Shown: positions 5,274 to 5,499 of the stretch, in pieces | Numbering within the stretch: the stretch's first letter is position 1 | Layout: the number at the start of each line of letters is the position of its first letter | NCBI GenBank assembly: GCA_046760705.1 | Contig: JBHIER010000250.1 | Span: forward strand, 1-5,499 | Reading direction: 5' to 3' | DNA: 5,499 nt | Source: JBHIER01 sp046760705 [NCBI: bacterium] | GTDB lineage: Bacteria > JBHIER01 > G020348925 | Translations under genes and position numbers: made by a program | The notes under the pieces: model-generated | What the model saw: the letters and a program-made list of their open reading frames with translations, nothing else | Databases searched by the model: none | Told to the model about the DNA's origin: nothing

Positions 5274-5499
5274 TCATTTGAGCAATACCATCCGTTTAGT
5301 GCTGGAATAGTCACCAGCCGTCAGACGATAGAAATAGATACCGCTGGAGACCGGGTCTCCTCTCTCATTCCTACCATCCCACGTCACCGTATAGTACCCC
5401 GGCTCCTTTAGCTCATCTACCAGAGTCCTCACCTCCTGCCCCAAGATGTTGTAAATCTTCAGGGTGGTGTGGGGTGGGGACTGATCACTGATCACTGAA
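5274..5499 (-). CDS. C-terminal end of a secreted protein with T9SS type A / FlgD-Ig-like sorting domain (5' end missing)
   Basis: The frame is open to the right edge, so about 74 C-terminal residues of a larger protein are visible; the GTG at 5495 is not a likely start. LKIYNILGQEVRTLVDE, GYYTVTWDGRNERGDPVSSG and IYFYRLTAG are the classic strands of the FlgD-Ig/type IX secretion C-terminal domain. The end STKRMVLLK is the usual tail. In Bacteroidetes and several related candidate phyla this domain directs export through the outer membrane and attachment to the surface, and is removed after export. The body of the protein, and so its function, lies outside the window. The usual NPFNPTT stretch before LKIYN is absent here and replaced by SVISDQSPPHTT, encoded by a heptamer repeat. 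Confidence 0.88.
   Translation of the reverse strand, partial: SVISDQSPPHTTLKIYNILGQEVRTLVDELKEPGYYTVTWDGRNERGDPVSSGIYFYRLTAGDYSSTKRMVLLK
5481..5498. repeat. Tandem CTGATCA heptamer inside the coding frame
   Basis: Two full copies of CTGATCA and a partial CTGA run to the window edge, and may continue beyond it. On the minus strand they encode the linker SVISDQS just before the sorting domain. Because the unit is 7 bases, adding or losing one unit shifts the frame. Confidence 0.6.

Overview
The window looks like a piece of an uncultured Gram-negative bacterium, most likely from the wider FCB group of candidate phyla (the KSB1, Zixibacteria, Latescibacteria or Cloacimonadota type). This placement is an inference. 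It rests on the T9SS/FlgD-type C-terminal tail at the right edge, which ends KRMVLLK, on the long AT-rich spacers made of TTTCGAATTTCG-like repeats, and on short tandem heptamers. No rRNA or universal marker gene is present to confirm it. All convincing genes lie on the minus strand, so they are read from right to left.

Right edge (5274-5499): the 3' end of a gene for a secreted or surface protein, carrying a FlgD-Ig/type IX secretion sorting domain. Next (4771-5273) is a 500-base spacer with no intact gene. It is filled with an imperfect inverted repeat, two sets of short tandem repeats, and a seven-codon relic that again spells KRMVLLK-stop. Then (4138-4770) comes an AT-rich gene for an exported protein with a thioredoxin-like C-terminal half but no CXXC motif. 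It is followed by a 370-base spacer holding a GC-rich hairpin.

Left half: a three-gene signalling module. An ECF sigma factor (3144-3770, GTG start) is followed after 25 bases by its probable anti-sigma factor (2006-3118). That protein has a cytoplasmic HX3CX2C zinc-binding domain, one membrane segment and a large exported domain with TPR-like helices. After 139 bases comes a secreted VIT + VWA domain protein (1-1866, running off the left edge) with a complete MIDAS metal site.

The most useful observation is that the sigma gene and the VIT/VWA gene carry the same promoter-like block: an A-tract, then CGGGAAT, exactly 17 bases, then GTATA. This fits a GGAA-type ECF promoter. It suggests that the sigma factor drives its own operon and also the VIT/VWA gene. 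The inferred circuit is: an envelope signal sensed by the TPR anti-sigma releases the sigma factor, which raises expression of an extracellular adhesion or binding protein.
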